Notes under the pieces: model-generated
The model's database searches: none
What the model was told of the DNA's origin: nothing
The model's input: only the letters and a program-made list of their open reading frames with translations
Source of the DNA: Azadirachta indica
Taxonomy: Eukaryota > Streptophyta > Magnoliopsida > Sapindales > Meliaceae
Direction of reading: 5' to 3'
Assembly (NCBI GenBank): GCA_022749755.1
Contig: CM040448.1
Coordinates: 7,376,481-7,440,480 of the forward strand
DNA: 64,000 nt
Shown here: positions 23,842 to 34,749 of the stretch, piece after piece
Layout of the letters: each line of letters opens with the position of its first letter
Position numbering within the stretch: position 1 is the stretch's first letter
Made by a program: the position numbers and the translations under genes

Positions 23842-26800
23842 CTATAATAATTGGCCGGACCACAGTTCAATGGCAATCCTCTTCTTAAAAAATGATCTGT
23901 CAGCAGGTTTGAAATCAATTGGCCTACCTATGCCTAAGTAATATATGTATATGCATGTAAAAATATCACAATCTTTAGAATTTAAGTCTTGATGCGGCAC
24001 CCTATCCACCGGTCGGACATAGGTAAACGCCTTATCTAAATTAGGAATTTCAATACACATAGCATAAAACCCAGCCAATTGCATCAAACAAGGTAGAAGC
24101 TCACATAGGAGCTTCATTGCGGTTGCTAACTCTCAGTTTGAGTGTGTAGATGGAGCAAAGTTGAACACTCGGATCTCTCAACTCTCAAAGTGGACTGTGC
24201 AAGCTACCTAATGGTCACGGCATATGCAAATAGGAATGTAAACCTCGTCAACAATCTACCATGACTTGTGCATTGTGTTATGCTTGCCAAGGACATGCTA
24301 CTCCAAGTTGGTGTCTGAAAAAAAACTTTCCTTAGCTAGGTTCTTTTTGAAATATCTGTTTTAAGTATACTGCAATGATGTCTGCAACAAATTCAAATGA
24401 TATTAGCATGTAATATAGCAATTAGACAATATATTGAATATATATTAACATATAATTGATGAATTCACGACCCAACTTATGTATAGATGAGTGAACGTTA
24501 TTGTCCATCATTGGGACACGATTGAAGTACATGCCCCTTACCAATGAGCCAACAAAAACATATACTCGTCCACATGCTGCAAAATTTGAAATGCCATAAA
24601 GTCAGATTATTCTTTTTTTTTTAGGAAATCAATTATTTAAGTGCATTAATTAATAATATATATAGAAACTGGCCATGTCCTCAAGCCAATAGCCAGTGTC
24701 CACCACAATACTAAGCCAATTAGGAGTCACCTTAATGGTCTGCAACTTAATGGATGCATCTTTAGTGGCCATCCACTGCAAGAAGCATTCAAGCAAGTCA
24801 TTAGGAATAGCCCACATAGGATTAGTATGATATCCGAGGCTATATTGTGGCCACCCTCTGACCGTCAGCTTCCCTCGCTTCTTGAATGTGTAGAGGATGT
24901 ACTGGGCCCATTGTGATTAACCCCTCTTATACACGCTCCAGAATTGACTCGCGTTATTTAATAGTGGCTGAGGAATAACACGCACACTAGTCTCCCCATT
25001 GTCTGTAGCCTAAAACCATGTTGGTTAAGAAGTTAGCACATGATAAACTTAATGTTTTGCAAAAAAATGGACATAATTCCCTTTACATTCTAAGGATGCC
25101 AAAAAAACCTACATAAAAAGGTATATATGCAACATATTATATACAAACTAGGGCCTCAGCACCCTCTCAACAAACCAATAACGTACAATAGAGTTATAAA
25201 TGTGAATAATTAGGGGCCTCAAGCACCCTTTCAATAAGAACAGACAGCAATCCCAAATGTATTTGGTTTGGGGCCTCAGGCACCCTCTCAACAACACATC
25301 AATGTTTAATAAATATAAAAAAGGAGGTCCCACGTACATAAAAAGTAAGGAAAATAAACCACTCAAAGTCGGTTAATAATATTTAGTGATAAAATTAATT
25401 TTGAAAACGATCGTATCTAGAGCTTAGATGCACTGCTACATTAAGCTCGATGCTGCATATCACCAACCTCTCTGATAAGGATTGTCAAAGTCTCCTCCTA
25501 ACGATGCAATAATTCTTTCAACTGCTGTAATATCTCCTTGTGGCAGTGCCACATTTCTTTTTGCCTGCGAGTAAACGCCTCGAAGTCAGCGCGAAGTGCA
25601 TGTATCTTCTCCGATAGGTTTGAATCATGATGAAGTGATGGCGAGATATCTAAATTGTCAGGCAACTCGGGCTGTGTATCCTCACCGACACTCATATGTT
25701 CTGGAAGTAAGTCACTTGGTTGCAACGGTTCGCCTGTATCAATGTGTGGTCGCTGTCAGAAATCAAGGCTTGAGATTAGATTAAACAACAAATATGGCTC
25801 CAAATCATTTTGCAAGTTAAACGTTAATAAACTACTTTGTTATTCATTCTCGAGCTTAGTTGAGTGAACAATGTTGCACGATCGTACTAATCAGTAACTT
25901 GGAAAAAAAGTTTGTACAAAAGGGAAATGGGTTCTCAATATAATCGTAAACAATTTAGATTTAACGAAATGGAATAAACATACATATCAAGAATTTGGGT
26001 GAATGAAGAATAATATACCTTCTTTAGACTCAGTGACCTTGATGACTTAGAATTCTTACTGTGCACAACCTCGTCATGGCTAGCTGGTTCAGGAAAAAGA
26101 TTGCCTTTGTACTCACCCTGAAAGGCCAACTCAGTGCCCAAATGCTAAATATAAGGTTGGTCCTTCTCACCTTGGCTGGGCACCAATGTTCGCAATACAA
26201 TAGGAGGCTACAAAACAATTAAAAAAGGTAATTAAGCGTACTAAACAACATTGGACATTATTTTTAAATCAAGAAAGCATAATAAATGTGAAGAACTATA
26301 CCTTACAGTCACTAAAGATGTAGACGGTAAAGTCATTATCCCACACATTCTTCCTTTTCACTACCCACCTTAGTATACGAGGCAGACGGGATCTTCAAGC
26401 AGTAGAAACAACCTCGTAAATCTAGATCTATACATTTTTACAAATATTTGTTATAAATGTGAAGAAAATAATGTAGTCAATCGTGTAGGCAACTTATCAC
26501 TTGAAAAGCAAATGAAAATCCAACGAGGTTGTACTTATTCTTATGCTTCTCCCCCTTCTTCTTCTTCTTCAATGCAACATTCCTCTTATATGTTGCCAAC
26601 TACCTATATATCACTCCACTCAGATATCGTAACATGTATTTGAATACTGTTACTCGCCAAGGATAGCGATTGAACTGCTCTAAATCATCAACCATCTGCA
26701 GTAACCACATATCCGAATGATAGCACTGGCCCCTCTTAAGTAACAAATGCTTTAGTATAATGCAAAATGACAACTTCACTGCATCCATGTCATCCATCTC

Positions 26801-27261
26801 CGCTAAATTAAATGAATCGTATGTCGCCTTTATTTTCCATAGTGGTATATTGGTTTGGTCTCTGAAATACAAATTGCTCAGCCTCATCGCCTCTCCTGTA
26901 TTAGGTGAATAGGGCCCAAAACTTAACCCTTTAATCTGCCCGAACTCAACATGTGAGAAGCGAATGGTACGACTACCCATAAAAAATCACATCTCGTCAT
27001 CAACTCCTTTCGTAACCACCTCATGCAACAGTATGTTATGCACAAGATTTCTAGAAAACTAGATGTCCTTTAAGTCCAACAGATGACCCAAATATGTCCA
27101 TTGGAAATATGACGTTGGGCCTTAGTAAGCTTTTGTCGTACCTTTTTCAACATTCGCATGTGTGACAACGAACTAACTACAACCAAAAAATGGTCGGATG
27201 GCTTAATTTTTAATTCAGTGGTAATCGTCTTCTTCATGTTTATCAGTTCCAAACATATCAA
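23842..27261 (-). pseudogene. DUF1985 and ULP1-type (C48) cysteine protease gene, MULE-borne, decayed
   Basis: Minus strand. The N-terminal DUF1985 domain spans about 27261-26600, with KPSDHFLVVVSSLSH, SRTIRFSHVEFGQIKGLSFG, MDAVKLSFCIILKHLLL and VDDLEQFNRYPWR. A following exon-like piece at 26400-26290 reads RILRWVVKRKNVWDNDF. Linker exons (26141-25935, 25725-25498) are followed by the C48 region (about 25010-23842). In it a His lies in the segment equivalent to DHWVACTV (its Trp is now a stop). The catalytic Cys lies in KDCDIFTCIYI near 23968 (usually DCGIF), after VPHQ with the oxyanion Gln. The central acidic residue seems lost (VFN). ULP1 proteases remove SUMO; many plant copies ride in MULEs. 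Stops and frame changes rule out a working protease. Confidence 0.72.
26600..26980 (-). pseudogene. Core DUF1985 exon of the ULP1-type gene
   Basis: The longest unbroken piece (126 codons). It keeps the hallmark (T/S)RTIRFSHVEFGQIKGL start and the VDDLEQFNRYPW end of DUF1985, a domain of unknown function found beside ULP1 domains in plant MULE-related proteins. Confidence 0.75.
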
Positions 27262-27339
27262 GAAACATTAGTGATCTATAATATACGTAGATAGAAGAAC
27301 ATAAACAGATTAAATAAGAAAGAAACATACATTTTAGAA

Positions 27340-29300
27340 CAATCGAAACTATGGTTTCGAGCAAGTTAAATTTTCACTGACGTGCCAAAAACTATGAAAT
27401 CAAGCATGCACAACATTGATATATGTATGTACACCCTGTGAAAATTGAAACTTTGCTTTCCAGCAAGTTCATTGCATTAATATGCCTTAAACTTTGAATT
27501 TTACATGCTCAAAAGTTATCAAATTTTTTATATGAAGTCTACAAAAATCGAAATTATAGTTTCGAGCATGTTCAATTTCACTAAGTTGCATGAAACTAAT
27601 ATATGTGCATGCTTAAAACTGATAGAAATTTATTGTAGACTTTGAAAAAAACCCCATTAACTTTGATTTCGAGCATGTTCAATTCCATTAATGTGTCCAA
27701 AACTAATATATGTACATGCTTGAAACTAATAAAATTTATAGGTAGACGCTGAAAAGATCAAAATTTTGGTTTCGAGTATGTTCAATTCCATTAACATGCC
27801 GAAAACTATGAATGAAGCATGCTCGAAACTGATATTATATATACTATGAAAAAATTAAAACTACGGTTTTCACAATGTTCATTTGCATTAACATGCATAA
27901 AACTAATCCATGTACATGCAAAAAACTGATCAAATTTGTATGTAAATTCTGAAAAAATCGAAACTATAATTTAGATCGTATTCAATTTCATTAACGTGTC
28001 CAAAACTAATATATGTGCATGCTCTAAACTAATAGAAATTTATATGTACACACTGAAAAAATTGAAACTTTAATTTCGAGCATGTTTAATTCTATTAGCA
28101 TGGCAGAAACTATGAAATGAAGCATGCTCGAAGCTAATATTGTATCTACACTATGGAAAAATAGAAACTATGGTTTCCAACATGTTCGTTTTCATTAAAC
28201 GAAAAATACTAATATATGTGCATGCTTAAAATTAATAGAAATTTGTATGTAGACTTTTGGGGAAATTGAATCTTTGATTTTGAGCATGTTCAATTCCATT
28301 TAACATGCTAAAAACTATGAAATGAAGCATGCTTAAAACTGATATTATATATACTATGAAAAAATCGAAACTATAGTTTCCAGTATGTTCATTTGCATTA
28401 ACGTGCCGGAAACTAATATATGTACATGCAAAAAACTGATCAAATTTGTATGTAAACTTAGAAAAAATCGAAACTATGGTTTAGATCGTGTTCAATTTCA
28501 TTACGTGCCCGAAACTAATATACATGAATGCTCTAAACTAATAGAAATTTATATGTAGATATTGGAAAAATGAAAACTTTATTTTCGAGCATGCTTAATT
28601 GCATGAGCATGCCAGAAATTATGAAATGAAGCATGCTAAAAACTAATATTATATGTACACTAAAAAAATGAGACTATGGTTTTCAGCATGTTTGTTTTTA
28701 TTAACATGCTCAAAACTAATATATGTGCATGCTCGAAATTAATAGAAATTTGTATGTAGACTTTAAGGGAAATCAAATATTTGGTTTCGAGTATGTTCAA
28801 TTCCATTTAATGTGCCACAAACTATGAAATGAAGCATGCTCATCTTTGGTTTTGAGCATGTTCAATTCCATTTAATGTGTCACAAACTATAAAATGAAAC
28901 ATGATCAAAACTGATTATATGTACACTCTGGATATCAAAATTATGGTTTCCAGTATATTCATTTTCATTAATGTGCTCAAAACGTATGTCGACTTTAATG
29001 AAATTAAAACGATGGTTTAGAGTATATTCAGTTTCATTAAGTGCCCAAAATTAATACATGTGCATACTAGAAACTGATAGAATTTTATATATAGACTTTG
29101 GAAAAAAATCGAAACTTTGGTTTTTGAGCTTGTTCAATTTTATTAACGTGCCTGAAACTATGAAATGAAGTATATTCGAAACTAATAAAAAAAATTTTAT
29201 ATATACATTAGGAATATCAAAACTTTGATTTCGAACATGTTCAATTTCATTAATGTGCCCGAAAATATGAAATGAACATGTTCGAAATTGATCCAATAGT
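27340..29300. repeat. Satellite-like array of ~100-bp monomers with ~508-bp higher-order period
   Basis: About 20 monomers of 95-108 bp. The consensus order is: ATCGAAACTATGGTTTCGAG, CATGTTCAATTCCATTAA, a GTGCC(C/G)AAAACTA step, GCATGCTCGAAACTGATA and ATGTAGAC(T)TG. Each monomer carries the motif forward (TTTCGAGCATG) and then inverted (CATGCTCGAAA). Monomers differ, but the series starting at 27770, 28279 and 28785 repeats in the same order, so five monomers form a higher-order unit of about 508 bp. It is non-coding, upstream of the DUF1985 exon. Short frames here are artefacts. Confidence 0.85.
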
Positions 29301-29857
29301 ATTTACATTTTGGATTTAATTAAGTTAATGAAATTTCAAATATCCTATAAAACTAAAATTACAAGAATAAAGGGAAACATAAACTTTACACGCACCAATT
29401 TAATGTTAGTTGACACTTACAGTGTTACATTTAATCCCATCTGGTTGTATGCAGTGGTAATGTATAAATTTATACATGAAAAGAAAAAATGAAAAGAAGA
29501 AAGGCAATGAGGCAAAAGAAAAAGAAGTACATCAAATTCAAATAAATTTAACTAATCACAACCATCCATCACTAGCCTAAAGTAGGAATCAACTTTGTCC
29601 TTGAGATTCCCTCAAGTAAGTAAAAAAAATATATTGAAGGTTTCAAACTCGAAAAATGGCTCCTTCATATGGTTGTTAAGGAGACATAACAGATAACCAA
29701 TGAAAAATGAGAAGATATTACATATTGGTCTATAATCGCTCATCAATCTGATACAACATAAACAACTTACACTATGAAACCTATTGTTCTATTCATAAAT
29801 TGATTCACAAAGTATTTATGGACTTAAAAATATAAGATGGCAGCACTGCAAACTCAC

Positions 29858-29936
29858 CTTTATATTTGTATAACCAATTCACTTTGTCACTTTCATTTTC
29901 AACGAATATCTAATTCTACTTCTCCTTATTAGCTTC
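29858..29936 (-). other. Possible upstream exon of the ULP1-type gene
   Basis: Minus strand: acceptor TATATGTACAG, 79 bp, then donor AG-GTGAGT, both strong consensus. In one frame it reads EANKEK, stop, then an acidic and polar stretch ending VNWLYKYK. Acidic linkers occur in MULE-borne ULP1 proteins, so it may be a decayed exon; chance is possible. Confidence 0.3.
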
Positions 29937-30269
29937 CTGTACATATAATATTGAGAAGATGCACAAATATCATTAAACTTACATACATGCAATTCAGGTA
30001 GTTTGCAAATGTAGTTTACAATTATCATTAATTGTAAACAAATTATGCTTGTGATCTAATTTGTTATTCACAACAATATTATATTCCAAGAAGTGATTAG
30101 TCTAATGCCTACTTTCTCTATAATCCAACTGCTTGCTTGCATCAGTGAAGTATAATTCATAATATAATCCTTGTTGATTTAAAAGAAAATGTTGCTTTAT
30201 ATATTGGTTTTATTGGAATCTATGCTACCTATGAAAGCAGAACACAAATAAAAGGATGAGAGATCACCT

Positions 30270-30335
30270 GAGTTTCACTTTCTTCAAAATCATTTTCTCA
30301 TACTACTAAAAATTCATCGCCTCATTTTTATGCTT
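30270..30335 (-). other. Possible second upstream exon, acidic
   Basis: Minus strand: a stretch ending at donor CAG-GTGATC reads DEFLVV, stop, ENDFEESETQ. It sits between the other exon-like pieces in the same order and strand. Weak evidence. Confidence 0.22.
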
Positions 30336-31290
30336 TCAATGATCACAGAAAGTTGCTTCAATTTCAAGTTAGTCGGTTTGCAACAGATCAGTAGTTATAA
30401 TTAAAGATGCAAAGGAACAAAAACTATCAATAAATCTAGTCAAACCCAAAAGATACTTTCTTTACACAAAACCAAGTATTATAAATCATAGCTACATACA
30501 CATACAATCAAACTTATGAAACCAACAATCCCAAATTTCTGCAACCAACAAGCAAAAAAAAAAAATTAAACTCGCTTCCGACTGTTGAATAGAAGTATTA
30601 GAGGATCTGTAGATAACTGCGTTGTTGGTAGTGCGGGTTGCTTTGGTAATAGTTGTGGATAACTTAACATGGGAAAGATTTGCTTGACAAGACATTTTAT
30701 TAGAAATTGAATGCTTCAAATGAAAAGGTGTACAAAAATTAGTACTGGAGAATTAGTGCAATTCACATCAATACATGCAACTGACCCTATCCTTGAACTT
30801 AAGATTACCATGACAAACAATTTATTTTCTTATGTAGAAAGATCTTGTCAAGTTATTCTTCTTATAACCAGATCATGGAGGAAATTATTATCTGTTCCAC
30901 GTGTAATTTCTGAACTCCGTCTAATTCTGATTTATAAATACAATTTTTAATCCTCATCTTTGGATGTTACTTGATGATGACTATACTTGAACCAATTTAT
31001 TAGAATCAAAATTGTACCAAATAATGCCGATAAGCAGTTACTAGCATTGATTTCCACTAATTTGGTCATGCACACACACAAACAATTTCACGTGCCACCA
31101 AATTTCATGGCATTCAAGCTGCAATAGGCAAACAAAAGCAAACCCAAAATCACTCATAGATTCATTATTTTTACATACAATATGAAACCTATACTAATTT
31201 CCTAAATTTAATCGACAAAAATACACATTTTCCATAAATCCAACCTCAAATGAATTTAAAAAATTGTCAAAATTAGAGAAAAGTGCATAC

Positions 31291-31369
31291 CGTCGTCATT
31301 GTCAGTGCCCTTCTTGCTATTGATTTTTCCGATGGATTCCTCCCACAAAACTCTATTGCCGTCAACCAT
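31291..31369 (-). other. Possible first exon of the ULP1-type gene
   Basis: Minus strand: ATG at 31369, an open 79 bp reading MVDGNRVLWEESIGKI and then NSKKGTDNDD, and a donor GTATGC at 31290. If this is the true start, the ~2 kb motif array lies inside the gene. This is inference from splice-like signals only. Confidence 0.3.
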
Positions 31370-31539
31370 TTATGAAACCAACCTGTGTAGCCGTCTATGC
31401 CGCCACCTATATTCTTGAGATCTCTTGTTTCCACTTAATTTTAACACCAAAATTAGAATATTAATAAACAATTACTTTTAAGAAAGCTCACTCTCACTTA
31501 TAATAATATTTAAAATATTTCTCTAGTTATTTCAGTATA

Positions 31540-31960
31540 GTTTTGATCACGCTCGAAAGTGTAGTTGTGAGCAGGTTGATTACATCCTAACATGATTGAA
31601 TCTACACTTTTGAGCATGTTGAATTTTACTTTCAAAATCTCATTTAGGGTTCTCAGCCATGGAAATTCCTCTTATTTGCTATCAAAAAATAACATTGTGT
31701 AATAGCAAATGAAATTAATCAAATTGGTATATGAACTCTAAAAAAATTGAAACTATGGTTTCGAACATGTTTAAAATTTCATTAACATAACAAAAACTAT
31801 AAAATGAACATGTCGAAACTGATCAAAATTTGTATGTATGCACACTCTGGAAAAATCAAAACTATGACTTTGAGCATGTTCAATTGCATTAACTTGATAG
31901 AAACTATGAAATGATCATGCTCGAAATTGATCAGATTTGTATGTAGACTTAAAAAAACCA
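31540..31960. repeat. Dispersed array monomers and TTTCGAGCATG motifs
   Basis: Two monomers like those of the main array (31735-31950: CGAAACTATGGTTTCGAACA, then ATTTCATTAACAT and CATG(C)TCGAAA). Before them are CACGCTCGAAAGTGTAG and CTACACTTTTGAGCATG. Confidence 0.7.
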
Positions 31961-32895
31961 CTCATTGATTTGATACAACATAATTTAATTTAGAAACAAA
32001 TTATTCAAATTTTAACCAATGAAAGAAGCAAACATTCAAATGGACAAAATTTTAGCTTTAAATAGCAAATTAGTTCAAAACACATCTTCACATCAACATT
32101 TAATATGAAGTACAGAACATTTTCAGGTATATATCATAGCCAAACTCCACTCCATTCTGAACTCCAACATATTGACTAAACATAATTTGTATATATATCT
32201 AGAAGTACATAAATATAGAAAAGATTCTTAGCCACTATAATATGACAGATTTTAATAGCAAAAGAAGGATAGCAAGTGCAGGAGCACAACTGTTGCAATA
32301 ACAGAAACAATAATCACCTGGAATCTCACCAAAAACTAAATCACAAAACTAAGATTAATATTTTGACAGCCACATGTATCCTAATGTCTTTCACATGGAC
32401 TATTAAGGACAAATTGATTCTTGAATTTCAAATCGTATAACCTGAAGTTGCCCAGGATGTCAAGCAGAAAAAAGAATGAGACTAAAAATGAATTTCAAAT
32501 TTCAAATTTCAAGATTGACTAAAAAGAATGAGACTGCAGTCTTCTAAATGAAGTTGAAAGGATAAGTAGGAAACTCAATAATGTGCTCTTCTTCCATGCC
32601 ATTATTTAACTACATCAATCTATATAGAAGGTATCATAGAAAAATATCATTTAATCCCTAATCCCTATCAGAAAGAAGGAAAAAGAGAAAAAAGGACCCA
32701 AAAATTTCCTCTGAAATGAAAATTTTTTTAATGTTGCATTTATTAACTTGATACATATCGGAATATTAACAAATTTGGCAAAACATAATTTCACGTTTTA
32801 ACCAAAACCCCATTAAAATAGATCAAAATAAAACTTAAGACCAAATTTGGATTACTGTATAAATGAAATGCACAAAAACACATATAAAAAAACCT
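31961..32895. other. Non-coding MULE interior, nothing recognised
   Basis: No gene, no motif cluster and no transposon ends seen. Confidence 0.45.
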
Positions 32896-32899
32896 TGCA

Positions 32900-33195
32900 C
32901 ACTAGAAAAAATGAAAAGTGTAGTTTCAATCACATCTTTCAATTTCTAACATGCCTAAAACTACACCTATAACATGCCTGAAACTTGTCAATAGCATTCT
33001 AGAAAAAATAAAACTCAAGTTTCAATCATGTATTAAAATTTTCAAGTGCTCGAAACTATGACTATAATATGCTCAAAACTAGTCATTAAATTACTATATT
33101 ATGATTGGAACTTATCAATGTTATTCTGGAAAAAACGAAACACGAGTTTCAATCACGCTAAAAATGCAATATTGAGCATGGTAAAATTCATCAAT
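32900..33195. repeat. Further degenerate motif copies near the right end
   Basis: Repeated GAAAAAA(A/T)(T/C)GAAA(A/C), GTTTCAATCA(C/T), AACATGCC(T)(A)AAACT and GTGCTCGAAACTATG. They mirror the motif cluster near the left end of the MULE. Confidence 0.6.
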
Positions 33196-33517
33196 ACAAG
33201 CAAATATGTACTCAAAACTATCGAAACTTTTATTCTCAATGCCTCCAATGACGCAATCAAACCAAACAATCAAATTTCACACAACAACAATACAAATCTC
33301 CTATAATCCAGCAACATATATGTATTTTATTACATTTCAAACCATAACTTACAAAAAATCTACAAAAATTTATGAAATTCAACATATCGATTTAATTCCA
33401 GCAGTGTACCACCGTTAATCACTGTTTATATCACCTCAAAGCTCCTGTCATCAACCCATAATACAATCTCCATCTACCCCGGCCGTTTATCAACGTTGTC
33501 CGTACTACGCCGAATGA

Positions 33518-33585
33518 ATTTGGTTTCTAGGTGATTATTGTTTCTATTATTGCATTATTGTTTGGTTTCTAGGTGATTAGGGTTT
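33518..33585. repeat. Short direct repeat
   Basis: TTTGGTTTCTAGGTGATTA occurs at about 33519 and again about 40 bp later. Confidence 0.7.
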
Positions 33586-33664
33586 CGTTTTTGTGAAGTC
33601 GAATTTGGGAATTTCAGTTGCATTTAGGGCAAAAAATGGGATTGTTAGGTTTTGTTAAAATTGG

Positions 33665-33779
33665 TTAGAGGGGCAGATTTGTCCAAAATAATTTCATATG
33701 GTCATTTTTTAAAATAATTTTGAACAGTAGGCAATTTAGAAAAGTTGGGGTGAACAGTAATTAATTTAGTAAATTTCCC
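33665..33779 (-). repeat. Right terminal inverted repeat of the large MULE
   Basis: Ends TAGTAAATTTCCC. Its reverse complement matches the left end at 13340 and also the left end of the second MULE at 63216 (GGGAAATTTACTAAA is shared exactly). Confidence 0.7.
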
Positions 33780-33789
33780 TTAATTTACT

Positions 33790-34335
33790 GCCTTGTACTC
33801 TTTTAGTCCGTGCCAATTAATATGTAATGTTTTAATTAATATGAAGGTTTTACATAAAAGAATTACTGTGAAAGTTTTATTTATTCCTTCTTTCCTTTTT
33901 TTAATACGAATATACATTTTATTGCTTGTTGATACGTTACATATAAATAAAGGTCATAGAAATTATTCTGCATAGAAAACCTTGTTTACTAGGTAACAAA
34001 AGCCAAGACAAACACTAATATATTAAACTGAATGATACATATAAATGCATAAAAGGTACACGCATTAAAAAATAAACACAATTATATATAATGAAATTAA
34101 AACTATGTAGCCCAAGAAGGAGGTTTTAAGAATTTTAACAATATGTAAATGCAATCCAACAACCAACACACCAAGTAATTCAAATATTCTAAATTGTAAT
34201 ATACCAAATTTAATACATAATTCTAATAACCAATTTATTAATGTCAACAAATTAAGTTTCAGATGTGTGTGAGGAATGTGTATAACGAATATAAACATAA
34301 ATATCAATAAAGAGTAAAGGGAAAAAGATCAAATA
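33790..34335. other. Intergenic, nothing recognised
   Basis: AT-rich spacer between the MULE and the copia remnant. The small frames have no features. Confidence 0.5.
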
Positions 34336-34572
34336 CAATAATTTTTATGTAGTTTGACAAATAATAGCCTACTGTAAGGAAAAAGAGAGCTTTGCAACAA
34401 GAAAGAACTTAATAATTTGAATGATTCTCAACTCTATATCATTATAAACAAAGTTTACAAAATTTTATATACAACAGACTCTTGACCATTGCAGACTTGG
34501 TAGCCTAAGATTGTAGGTCATTGAATTATAGTTATGATATTATTCTTTCCTAATTTGGTGCCAGTATACTTT

Positions 34573-34716
34573 CTTTCCTTTGCTACAGAATTATTATTTT
34601 CCTCTGATGCAAAATACTTTCTTTCCTTTACTATTGAATTATTATCGTCTTTTAATGCAGAATAATTTCTTTCCTTTGTTGTAGAATAATTTCCTTCCTT
34701 TGCTGCAGAGTTCTGT
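34573..34716 (-). repeat. Six 24-bp tandem units in the copia LTR
   Basis: Plus-strand unit CTTTCCTTTGCTACAGAATT plus four bases, repeated six times with variation (units also read CTTTCCTTTGTTGTAGAATA and CCTTCCTTTGCTGCAG). Units partly alternate in two types, giving a 48-bp sub-period. As they lie just inside the LTR they may act as promoter or enhancer repeats. Confidence 0.75.
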
Positions 34717-34749
34717 TTTTCCTTATTATCTTTAACATCTCCCCTCAAG

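Larger units (their letters stand above)
29310..31285. other. Non-coding MULE interior, possible intronic DNA of the ULP1-type gene
   Basis: No clear gene. Two exon-like pieces on the minus strand are listed separately. A frame at 30711-30950 (+) shows no family features. Confidence 0.4.
13340..33779. mobile_element. Large Mutator-like element carrying a ULP1-type protease gene
   Basis: The left end at 13340 reads GGGAAAATTTATAATAG. The reverse complement of the right end at 33779 reads GGGAAATTTACTAAATT. Both continue with AATTACTGTT(T/C)AC and stay alignable for ~115 bp to AATTGCCCTT / AATCTGCCCCT. TTAATTTA flanks both sides (13332-13339 and 33780-33787), an 8-bp match consistent with an aged 9-bp MULE duplication. 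Inside are a MULE transposase pseudogene (+), a DUF1985-C48 protease pseudogene (-) and dense TTTCGAGCATG motifs. Without the 7.1 kb retrotransposon insertion it is ~13.3 kb. MULEs with captured ULP1-like genes are known in plants (Kaonashi in Arabidopsis, CUMULE in melon); this looks like that class. The genes are decayed, so it is not autonomous now. Confidence 0.75.

Noticed and set aside
27340..29300. CRISPR-like array
   Set aside because: The repeats are ~100 bp, diverged and contiguous, without short conserved repeats and unique spacers. The genome is clearly a plant's.
27340..29300. Centromeric satellite
   Set aside because: The array is short and sits within MULE ends, and its motif occurs elsewhere in the same element. 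CRM-like retrotransposons nearby are suggestive but not evidence of a centromere.
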